A DNA stretch of 64,000 nucleotides from Gemmobacter sp. (GTDB lineage: Bacteria > Pseudomonadota > Alphaproteobacteria > Rhodobacterales > Rhodobacteraceae). Under the pieces are notes generated by a model, which saw only the letters and a program-made list of their open reading frames with translations, had not been told where the DNA came from and did not search any database. Each line of letters starts with the position of its first letter. Positions within the stretch are counted from its first letter, which is position 1. The position numbers and the translations under genes were made by a program. The DNA lies in the NCBI RefSeq assembly GCF_034676705.1, contig NZ_JAUCBS010000013.1, positions 384,501 through 448,500 on the forward strand, given 5' to 3'. This document shows positions 57,926 to 64,000 of the stretch, one piece after another.

Positions 57926-58521
57926 CAGAGTTTCCCTGCCAGATGCAGATCCAGATCCTCCAGCCGGTCCTGGCCCCAGAACCGTTCGTCGCCCACGATG
58001 TAGAACGGGGCGCCGAACACGCCGGCCGCCACCGCATCCTCGAGGTTGCGGGCATAGGTTTCGGCGCCGGTGAACAGGCCCTTGTCGGCCAGCGCGGGAT
58101 CAAAGCCATGGCGCGACAGCTGGTCGCGGATCACCTCATCCTCGGCGATGTTCTGCCCTTCGGCCCAGCAGGCGCGCATCAGGCCCTGGACCAGCCCGGC
58201 CAGATCGCCGCCGCCCGCGTTCTGCGCCGCGATGATGGCATAGCTGGCCGGCGCGGGATTGGTGGGAAAGAACGGCGGCTGAAGGTCGATCTTCATGCCC
58301 AGTTTGGCCGCCGTGCGCCGCAGATCCTGCAACCGATAGGCCTTGCGGCTTTCATGGCGTTCGGCCAGCACCTTGCCGCCGGTGCGCGGGAAAATCCCGG
58401 GCGTGTCGAAGGGCCGGTAGCGGATGGTCGCGCCGTGGCGGGCCGCGATGCGTTCCAGACGGTCGCCCGCCAGATAGCACCAGGGTGAAACGGGCGTGAA
58501 ATAATAGTCGATCTGCGGCAT
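57925..58521 (-). CDS. 2-hydroxychromene-2-carboxylate isomerase-like (DsbA-fold) protein
   Basis: A 198-residue protein of the kappa-GST/NahD group of the DsbA fold: MPQIDYYFTPVSPWCYLAGDRL at the start (PVSPWCYLA, with Ser rather than a CxxC pair), RPFDTPGIFPRTGGKVLAER and the closing VFGAPFYIVGDERFWGQDRLEDLD. Family members isomerise 2-hydroxychromene-2-carboxylate or act as glutathione transferases. In operon with the alpha/beta hydrolase. Confidence 0.85.
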   Translation of the reverse strand: MPQIDYYFTPVSPWCYLAGDRLERIAARHGATIRYRPFDTPGIFPRTGGKVLAERHESRKAYRLQDLRRTAAKLGMKIDLQPPFFPTNPAPASYAIIAAQNAGGGDLAGLVQGLMRACWAEGQNIAEDEVIRDQLSRHGFDPALADKGLFTGAETYARNLEDAVAAGVFGAPFYIVGDERFWGQDRLEDLDLHLAGKL

Positions 58522-58614
58522 GGCGCGTTTCCCGGTAGCCAGAGGGTTCCGCTGGACCCTAGTCGGGTGATAAGCGGTGTCAACGCCTCGAATCCCCAGC
58601 CCAAGGACTGCCCG

Positions 58615-59634
58615 ATGCCCGTGATGACCGAACCCAAGCTGATCGCCGGCAATGCCAACCGCTCGCTTGCCACGTCGATTGCCCGCCGCATGTCGATGCA
58701 TCGCGGCATGTCCGTGGGCCTGCTGGACGCGCGGGTCGAACGGTTCAACGACCAGGAAGTCTATGTCGAGGTCTATGACAACGTGCGCGGCGAAGACATG
58801 TATGTCATCCAGCCGACCTCGAACCCGGCGAACGACAACCTGATGGAACTGCTGATCATCACCGATGCGCTGCGCCGGTCGTCGGCCGACCGGATCACGG
58901 CGGTGATCCCCTATTTCGGTTATGCCCGGCAGGATCGCCGCGCCAAGGCCCGCACGCCGATTTCCGCCAAGCTGGTGGCCAACCTGCTGACCGAGGCAGG
59001 CGTGGACCGCGTGCTGACGATGGATCTGCATGCGGCGCAGATTCAGGGCTTTTTCGACATTCCGGTCGACAACCTGTATGCCGCGCCGATCTTTGCCATG
59101 GATGTGGAACATCACTTCCGCGGCCGGCTGGACAATGTGACGATCGTCTCCCCCGATGTGGGCGGCGTGGCGCGGGCGCGCGAACTGGCCAAGCGCATCG
59201 GCTGCGCGCTGGCCATCGTGGACAAGCGGCGCGAAAAGGCGGGCGAGATTGCCGAGATGACGGTGATCGGCGATGTCGAGGGGCAGACCTGCATCATCGT
59301 CGATGACATCTGCGATACCGCCGGAACGCTGGTCAAGGCGGCCGACCTGCTGCTGGAAAAGGGCGCGGCCGAGGTGCATGCCTATATCACCCATGGCGTG
59401 CTGTCGGGCCCGGCGGTGGAACGGGTGACGAAATCCAGGATGAAATCGCTGGTCATCACCGATTCGATCGAGCCGACGGCAGCGGTGAAGGCGGCGGCGA
59501 ATATCCGCATCGTGCCGACCGCGCCGATCTTTGCCCAAGCGATCCTGAACATCTGGAACGGCAATTCCGTGTCCTCGCTGTTCGAGACCGAGACCTTGCA
59601 GCCGATCTACGAAGGCCTCTATCCCCGGCCGTAA
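58615..59634 (+). CDS. prs: Ribose-phosphate pyrophosphokinase (PRPP synthase)
   Basis: Makes PRPP from ribose 5-phosphate and ATP for nucleotide, His and Trp synthesis. The 339-residue product carries FNDQEVYVEVYDNVRGEDMYVIQ (quoted in part: NVRGEDMYVIQ), YFGYARQDRRAKARTPISAK and the PRPP loop IIVDDICDTAGTLVKA (about 222-237). ATG at 58615 has AAGGA 8 bases upstream; 58624 is an alternative. lnt follows after 3 bases. Confidence 0.96.
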   Translation: MPVMTEPKLIAGNANRSLATSIARRMSMHRGMSVGLLDARVERFNDQEVYVEVYDNVRGEDMYVIQPTSNPANDNLMELLIITDALRRSSADRITAVIPYFGYARQDRRAKARTPISAKLVANLLTEAGVDRVLTMDLHAAQIQGFFDIPVDNLYAAPIFAMDVEHHFRGRLDNVTIVSPDVGGVARARELAKRIGCALAIVDKRREKAGEIAEMTVIGDVEGQTCIIVDDICDTAGTLVKAADLLLEKGAAEVHAYITHGVLSGPAVERVTKSRMKSLVITDSIEPTAAVKAAANIRIVPTAPIFAQAILNIWNGNSVSSLFETETLQPIYEGLYPRP

Positions 59635-59637
59635 GCC

Positions 59638-61113
59638 ATGACCGGACGCTGGGGCGGGGTGGCGCTGGCCGCCGTTGCGGGGATCGCGGCGGCGCTGGGG
59701 CAGGTGCCCTGGTTGCTGTGGTGGCTGGTGCTGCCGAGCTATGCGGGCGCCATCTGGCTGGTGGCCGGGGCGCCCGGGCGCTGGCAGGCGGGCCTGCGGG
59801 CCTGGGTGTTCGGCACGGCGCATTTCCTGCTGGCGCTGCATTGGATCACCGAGCCGTTCCAGATTGATGCCGCGCGCGATGCCTGGATGGCGCCCTTTGC
59901 GCTGGTGTTCATGGCCGGCGGGCTGGCGCTGTTCTGGGGCGCGGCGGGGATTGTGTCCGGGCTGTTCTCCCGTCGGGCCCTGGCCTTTGCCCTCGCGCTG
60001 GCCGGGGCCGAGGCGACGCGCGGCGTGGTTCTGACCGGGTTTCCCTGGGCGCTGCCGGGGCATGTCTGGCTGGGCCTGCCGCCGATGCAGCTGGCCGCCG
60101 TGGTTGGGGCGGGGGGGCTGACGCTGATCACGCTGGGGCTGGCGCTGCTGCCGGTGCTGCTGCGCTGGCGCGGTGCCGGTCTGGCCGTGGCGCTGCTGGG
60201 GGCCGTCTGGGGCTGGGGGCACTGGCGGCTCGGCCAGCCCTTGCCGCCGGCTGCCGGCCCGCTGATCCGACTGGTGCAGCCCAATGCCGACCAGAGGCTG
60301 AAATGGCAGCCCGATCATGCGCGCGAGTTTTTCAACCGCCATCTCGACCTGACGGCGGCGCCGGCAGAGCGCCGGCCCGATCTGGTCGTCTGGCCGGAAA
60401 CCGCCGTGCCCTTCCTGCTGGACGATGACCGGGGCGGGCTGCGCGCCATTCTGGCGGCTTCGGGCGGAACGCCGGTGGCACTGGGCATCCAGCGCACCGA
60501 TGGCTTGCGCGGCTACAACGCGCTGGCCGTGATCGGCCCCGGTGCGGTGGGCGACCCCGAGATCCGCGCGCTCTATGACAAGGCGCATCTGGTGCCGTTT
60601 GGCGAATACATCCCGCTGGGCGATGCGATGGCCGACTGGCTGGGCATCTTCAGCTTTTCCCCGCGCGAAGGGTTCGGCTATTCCGCCGGTCCTGGCCCGC
60701 GCCTGCTGGATCTGGGCAGCCTGGGCACCCTGCAACCGCTGATCTGCTACGAGGCGGTGTTTCCCTATTTCCAGCGCGCCGTCGGCCGCCCGGGCTGGAT
60801 GTTGCAGGTGACCAACGATGCCTGGTTCGGCGATGACGCCGGGCCGTTCCAGCACCTGGCGCTGGCGCGGCTCAGGGCGGTGGAAAACGGCGTTCCGCTG
60901 GTGCGGGTGGCCAATACCGGCGTGTCCGCCATGATCGACGCGCGGGGCGGCGTGCTGGCCGAAATCGGCCTGAACCGGATGGGCCATCTGGACGTGCCCT
61001 TGCCCGGCGCGCTGCCCCCCACCCCCTATGCCCGGCTGGGCGGCTGGCCGGCGATTGTGGCATGGTTGCTAGGTTGCCTGATGCTTTTCCGTTATCGGCC
61101 TGTCAAACATTGA
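59638..61113 (+). CDS. lnt: Apolipoprotein N-acyltransferase
   Basis: Adds the third acyl chain to lipoproteins in the inner membrane. The 491-residue product has an N-terminal membrane part of about six to eight helices and a periplasmic nitrilase-like domain with Glu (LVVWPETAVPFLLD), Lys (LYDKAHLVPFGEYIPLG) and Cys (LQPLICYEAVFPYF). The last residues form a final membrane helix (AIVAWLLGCLMLF). Probably cotranscribed with prs; the metK promoter overlaps its 3' end. Confidence 0.95.
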   Translation: MTGRWGGVALAAVAGIAAALGQVPWLLWWLVLPSYAGAIWLVAGAPGRWQAGLRAWVFGTAHFLLALHWITEPFQIDAARDAWMAPFALVFMAGGLALFWGAAGIVSGLFSRRALAFALALAGAEATRGVVLTGFPWALPGHVWLGLPPMQLAAVVGAGGLTLITLGLALLPVLLRWRGAGLAVALLGAVWGWGHWRLGQPLPPAAGPLIRLVQPNADQRLKWQPDHAREFFNRHLDLTAAPAERRPDLVVWPETAVPFLLDDDRGGLRAILAASGGTPVALGIQRTDGLRGYNALAVIGPGAVGDPEIRALYDKAHLVPFGEYIPLGDAMADWLGIFSFSPREGFGYSAGPGPRLLDLGSLGTLQPLICYEAVFPYFQRAVGRPGWMLQVTNDAWFGDDAGPFQHLALARLRAVENGVPLVRVANTGVSAMIDARGGVLAEIGLNRMGHLDVPLPGALPPTPYARLGGWPAIVAWLLGCLMLFRYRPVKH

Positions 61114-61138
61114 CCCCACGCCCCCGGCGGGGTATGGG
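61110..61138 (+). promoter_or_regulatory. Promoter of metK
   Basis: TTGACC (61110-61115), 17 bases, TATGGG (61133-61138). It overlaps the lnt stop codon. The predicted start near 61145 falls just before the riboswitch stem, which supports both calls. Confidence 0.7.
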
Positions 61139-61148
61139 CGGCGGCTGA

Positions 61149-61194
61149 CCGTCACAACGGCTTCCTGGCGTGACGGCATAGTCCAATGGAGCAC
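61149..61194 (+). promoter_or_regulatory. SAM/SAH riboswitch upstream of metK
   Basis: CCGTCAC (61149-61155) pairs with GTGACGG (61170-61176) around the loop AACGGCTTCCTGGC (61156-61169). That loop is the conserved ligand-binding loop of the small SAM/SAH riboswitch class. The downstream GGAGC at 61188-61192 can pair with the loop's GCTTCC to form the pseudoknot; it is also the Shine-Dalgarno of metK. Ligand binding should therefore block translation of SAM synthetase. The assignment rests on my recall of the class consensus and on gene context. Confidence 0.88.
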
Positions 61195-61199
61195 CTTTC

Positions 61200-62387
61200 A
61201 TGTCCCGCAAGAATTACGTCTTTACCTCCGAAAGCGTTTCGGAAGGCCACCCCGACAAGGTTTGCGACCGTATTTCCGATGCTGTCCTCGATGCGTTCCT
61301 GACGGTCGAACCCCACGCCCGCGTCGCTTGCGAGACCTTTGCGACCACCGGCCGCGTCGTCGTCGGCGGCGAGGTGGGCCTGTCCGACAAGGACAAGCTG
61401 AAGGAAATGCTCGGCCGCGTCGATGGCATCGTCCGCGATTGCATCCGCGACATCGGCTATGAACAGAAGAAGTTCCACTGGGAAACGGTGAAGGTGCAGA
61501 ACCATCTGCACAAGCAATCCGCGCATATCGCCCAAGGGGTGGATGCCGATGCGAAAAAGGGCAAGGCCGAAGGCGCCGGCGATCAGGGCATCATGTTCGG
61601 CTATGCCTGCCGCGAAACGCCAGAACTGATGCCGGCGCCGATCCAGTATGCCCATGCCATCCTGCGCCGTCTGGCCGAGGCGCGCAAATCCGGTGCCGAA
61701 CCCACCCTGCTGCCCGACGCCAAGTCGCAGCTGTCGGTGCGCTATGCCGATGGCAAGCCGGTCGAGGTGACCTCGATCGTGCTGTCGCACCAGCACACCA
61801 GCAAAAAGCAGAAGTCCAAGGACATCCGCGCCATCGTCGAACCCTATATCCGGGAAATCCTGCCCGAAGGCTGGATCACCAAAAAGACCGTCTGGCATGT
61901 CAACCCCACCGGCATGTTCGTGATCGGCGGTCCTGACGGGGATGCCGGCCTGACCGGGCGCAAGATCATCGTCGATACCTATGGTGGTGCTGCCCCGCAT
62001 GGCGGCGGCGCCTTCTCGGGCAAGGATCCGACCAAGGTCGACCGTTCGGCGGCCTATGCCGCGCGCTATCTGGCCAAGAACGTGGTCGCCGCCGGCCTGG
62101 CCGACCGCTGCACGCTTCAGGTGTCCTATGCCATCGGCATCGCGGAACCGCAGTCGATCTATGTCGATACCCACGGTACCGGCGTGGTCCCCGACGAGGT
62201 GATCGAAAAGGCGGTCATGGCCTCGATGGACCTGACCCCGCAGGGCATCCGCACCCATCTGGGCCTGAACCGCGCGATCTATTCGCGGACCTCGGCCTAT
62301 GGCCATTTCGGCCGCGCGCCCGAGGCCGATGGCGGCTTCAGCTGGGAACAGACCGATCTGATCGAGGCGCTGAAAAAGGCCGTCTGA
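61200..62387 (+). CDS. metK: S-adenosylmethionine synthetase
   Basis: Makes SAM from methionine and ATP. The 395-residue product has FTSESVSEGHPDKVCDRISD (about 8-27; catalytic His), GAGDQGIMFGYAC (about 125-137; signature) and GGGAFSGKDPTKVDRSAAY. Its translation is probably controlled by the riboswitch just upstream, giving feedback by SAM or SAH. A hairpin follows at 62422. Confidence 0.98.
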   Translation: MSRKNYVFTSESVSEGHPDKVCDRISDAVLDAFLTVEPHARVACETFATTGRVVVGGEVGLSDKDKLKEMLGRVDGIVRDCIRDIGYEQKKFHWETVKVQNHLHKQSAHIAQGVDADAKKGKAEGAGDQGIMFGYACRETPELMPAPIQYAHAILRRLAEARKSGAEPTLLPDAKSQLSVRYADGKPVEVTSIVLSHQHTSKKQKSKDIRAIVEPYIREILPEGWITKKTVWHVNPTGMFVIGGPDGDAGLTGRKIIVDTYGGAAPHGGGAFSGKDPTKVDRSAAYAARYLAKNVVAAGLADRCTLQVSYAIGIAEPQSIYVDTHGTGVVPDEVIEKAVMASMDLTPQGIRTHLGLNRAIYSRTSAYGHFGRAPEADGGFSWEQTDLIEALKKAV

Positions 62388-62395
62388 CCTTTCAT

Positions 62396-62473
62396 CTTGC
62401 TCCAAATATCCTCGGGGGTTTCTCAAGGGGGCAGATCGCCCCCTTGAGGCGGGGGTGCGGGGGCGGCCGCCCC
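62396..62473. repeat. ATATTTGG element and hairpins after metK
   Basis: GCTCCAAATATCCTCGGGGG (from about 62400) is a reverse copy of the element. CTCAAGGGGGC (62422-62432) pairs perfectly over eleven positions with GCCCCCTTGAG (62438-62448), a probable terminator for metK despite the lack of a T-run. A palindromic GGGGGCGGCCGCCCCC lies at about 62458-62473, ahead of trmB. Confidence 0.65.
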
Positions 62474-62499
62474 CGCCGCCTCTCTCCAGGGCTAGCCGA

Positions 62500-63201
62500 A
62501 TGACCAACCCCGATCCCTCTCGCCGCAACTTCTATGGCCGCATCCATGGCAAGACGCTGCGCAGCTCGCAAAAGACCTACTTGGCCGAGGATCTCGACCG
62601 CCTGCGCCTTAGCGGCGTGATGCGGGACGAAAACCCCGACCGCACCCCGCTGGATCTGGCAGCGGCCTTTCCCGGCACCGGCCCGCTGTGGCTGGAGGTC
62701 GGATTCGGTGGCGGGGAACATATGGTGCATATGGCGGCGCGCAATCCCGGCATCCGGCTGATCGGCTGCGAACCCTTCGTCAACGGCATCGCCATGCTGC
62801 TGGGCAAGATCCGGGCGGCCGGCGTGACGAACCTTGCCATCCATCCGGCAGATGTGCGCGAGCTGTTCGACGTGCTGCCCGATGCCTGCCTGTCGAAGGT
62901 GTTCCTGAACTACCCCGACCCCTGGCCCAAGGCGCGCCATCACCGCCGCCGGTTCGTGAACCCCGACTACCTGCTGCCCCTGGCCCGCGTCACTGCGCCC
63001 GGCGCCGAATTCCGGGTGGCGACCGACATTCCCGACTACGTCCGCCAGACGCTGGAAGAGGTGCCCCCCGCCGGCTTCACCCTGGAACGCCAGGCCGGCC
63101 CGGGCGAGGCATGGGACGACTGGATCTCCACCCGCTACGAACAAAAGGCCCTGCGCGAAGGGCGCGATCCGCACTACCTGACCTTCCGCCGCAACGGCTG
63201 A
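62500..63201 (+). CDS. trmB: tRNA (guanine-46-N7)-methyltransferase
   Basis: A 233-residue SAM-dependent tRNA methyltransferase. LWLEVGFGGGEHMVHMA (about 62-78) is the SAM site, FLNYPDPWPKARHHRRRFV (about 133-151) the family signature, and AWDDWISTRYEQKALREGR the C-terminal tRNA-contact region with the T-x-Y-E-x-K pattern. The ATG at 62500 matches the family start region; a further upstream in-frame ATG is in the GC-rich hairpin. Confidence 0.95.
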   Translation: MTNPDPSRRNFYGRIHGKTLRSSQKTYLAEDLDRLRLSGVMRDENPDRTPLDLAAAFPGTGPLWLEVGFGGGEHMVHMAARNPGIRLIGCEPFVNGIAMLLGKIRAAGVTNLAIHPADVRELFDVLPDACLSKVFLNYPDPWPKARHHRRRFVNPDYLLPLARVTAPGAEFRVATDIPDYVRQTLEEVPPAGFTLERQAGPGEAWDDWISTRYEQKALREGRDPHYLTFRRNG

Positions 63202-63232
63202 CACCCCGCAAGAACGGCTGACGCCCCGCAAG

Positions 63233-63324
63233 CCGGAGTTTTGCAAAACTCCGGCCCGGACCCTTCAAAGGGTCCGATGCGAAGCCTTGCAAGGCTTCGG
63301 CGCGTTTCCTTTCAAGGAAACGCG
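63233..63324. repeat. Cluster of four consecutive palindromes
   Basis: Four self-complementary units fill 92 bases between trmB and mltG. Unit 1 (63233-63254) is a perfect 22-base palindrome, CCGGAGTTTTG and its complement. Unit 2 (63257-63276) has nine-base arms CGGACCCTT/AAGGGTCCG around CA. Unit 3 (63280-63299) is a perfect 20-base palindrome, CGAAGCCTTG and its complement. Unit 4 (63301-63324) has eleven-base arms CGCGTTTCCTT/AAGGAAACGCG around TC. All share a TTGCAA- or TTTCAA-like centre. Terminator function for both converging genes is possible, but four distinct units in a row is more than that needs. Confidence 0.85.
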
Positions 63325-63333
63325 TCCCGCCGG

Positions 63334-64000
63334 TCAGTTGCCCGACGGCTGCTGCCTTGCACGTTCCGCCTCGACCTGGCGCCACTTGGCCACGTTGGCG
63401 TTATGCTCGGCCAGGGTTTCGGCAAAGGCATGGCCGCCGGTGCCATCGGCCACGAAGAACACATAGGGCGTGGTCGGCGGGTTCAGTGTGGCCTCGATGC
63501 TGGCGCGGCCGGGGTTGGCGATGGGCGTGGGCGGCAGGCCGTCGATCACATAGGTGTTCCACGGCGTTGCCCCGCGCAGTTCCGATTGCCGCAGGCCGCG
63601 GCCCAGCACGCCTTGCCCCTTGGTCACGCCATAGATGACGGTCGGGTCGGTCTGCAACTTCATCCCGGCGCGCAGGCGGTTGACGAACACGCTGGCCACC
63701 GTGCCGCGTTCGTCCGGCACGCCGGTTTCCTTTTCCACGATCGAGGCCATGACCAGCGCCTCCTCGGGCGTCCGGTAGGGCAGCCCTTCGGCCCGCGCGG
63801 CCCAGAGATCGGCCAGGATCCGGCTCTGACGCTCCTGCATCTCGGCCAGCAGGGCGGCGCGGGTGGTGCCTTTGGCGGGTTCGTAGCTGTAGGGCGCCAG
63901 TGTGCCCTCGGGCGGCAGGGGGCCCACCTCTCCGGCGAGGATGTCGATGCGCTTCATCGCCTCGGCGGCCTGCCAGACGGTCGTGCCTTCGGCCAAGGTT
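63334..64000 (-). CDS. mltG: Endolytic murein transglycosylase MltG, C-terminal part (partial)
   Basis: About 222 C-terminal residues of the YceG/MltG family, which cuts nascent glycan strands and sets their length. The catalytic Glu is in VMASIVEKETGVPDERGTVA. Other family blocks are SVFVNRLRAGMKLQTDPTVIYG, NTYVIDGLPPTPIANPG and YVFFVADGTGGHAFAETLAEHN. The N-terminal membrane anchor and LysM-like region lie beyond the right edge. The stop is 10 bases from the palindrome cluster. Confidence 0.93.
   Translation of the reverse strand, partial: TLAEGTTVWQAAEAMKRIDILAGEVGPLPPEGTLAPYSYEPAKGTTRAALLAEMQERQSRILADLWAARAEGLPYRTPEEALVMASIVEKETGVPDERGTVASVFVNRLRAGMKLQTDPTVIYGVTKGQGVLGRGLRQSELRGATPWNTYVIDGLPPTPIANPGRASIEATLNPPTTPYVFFVADGTGGHAFAETLAEHNANVAKWRQVEAERARQQPSGN

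Noticed and set aside
57925..60987. A 1020-codon minus-strand frame ending in the HCCA isomerase-like protein
   Set aside because: Only the last 198 codons (from 58521) are coding. The rest is opposite prs and lnt and lacks any recognisable domain.

Overview
The window is a high-GC chromosomal segment of an alphaproteobacterium, almost certainly of the order Rhodobacterales. Three things point there: the protein sequences and gene order of the str-S10-spc-alpha ribosomal block, a SAM/SAH-type riboswitch in front of metK (a class known mainly from Rhodobacterales), and sigma70-like promoters of the form TTGACN-17-TATNNG. I see no rRNA, tRNA, insertion sequence, prophage or CRISPR array.

Layout. 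1-20475: the ribosomal superoperon rpsL-rpsG-fusA-tuf-rpsJ-rplCDWB-rpsS-rplV-rpsC-rplP, then rpmC-rpsQ-rplNXE-rpsNH-rplFR-rpsE-rpmD-rplO-secY-adk-rpsMK-rpoA-rplQ. It is interrupted by an antisense deaminase gene (after rplP) and by an RraB-like gene (after rpmD). 20540-26447: a Do-type protease, rnhA, a TRIC-type membrane protein and a TetR-like regulator on plus; then a tightly coupled minus-strand trio of fumarylacetoacetase, a small membrane protein and a DadA-like oxidase. 26448-33666: the most unusual region. An AT-rich promoter drives a 117-residue peptide with five copies of V-E/Q-M-F-S-S-A-S. It is followed by an unrecognised 356-residue protein, a DMT-family exporter, a class III aminotransferase and a PuuA-like glutamine synthetase, with an aldehyde dehydrogenase converging from the other side. 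33725-42359: CDF metal exporter, secreted SH3 protein, hydroxyacid dehydrogenase, then dnaN-recF-VOC-LysE-gyrB. 42559-46254: a gentisate-type ring-cleavage cluster. 46291-49868: the two halves of MnmC as divergent genes, then two tandem DMT transporters. 49926-56985: uvrB, a NYN nuclease that overlaps it, an acyl-CoA dehydrogenase/SDR pair divergent from a kinase/GntR pair (reminiscent of 4-hydroxyacyl-CoA catabolism), and an H-type lectin. 57095-64000: alpha/beta hydrolase, HCCA isomerase-like protein, prs, lnt, riboswitch-metK, trmB, a cluster of four palindromes, and the C-terminal part of mltG.

How it works together. Most of the window is core machinery (ribosome, Sec translocon, RNA polymerase alpha, sliding clamp, gyrase, excision repair, SAM and PRPP synthesis). 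Small catabolic modules lie between: tyrosine/homogentisate, gentisate, amines or semialdehydes, and possibly hydroxyacyl-CoA. The strongest candidate for an undescribed system is the repeat-peptide operon at 26738-32143. Its architecture (short highly repetitive peptide, partial-terminator hairpins, unknown protein, exporter, two amine/ligase enzymes) resembles a multi-core modified-peptide pathway. That reading is inference from context only. Two dispersed intergenic repeat families (a GTAGGGCGGGG palindrome and a CCCGGGATATTTGG element) punctuate operon ends throughout.
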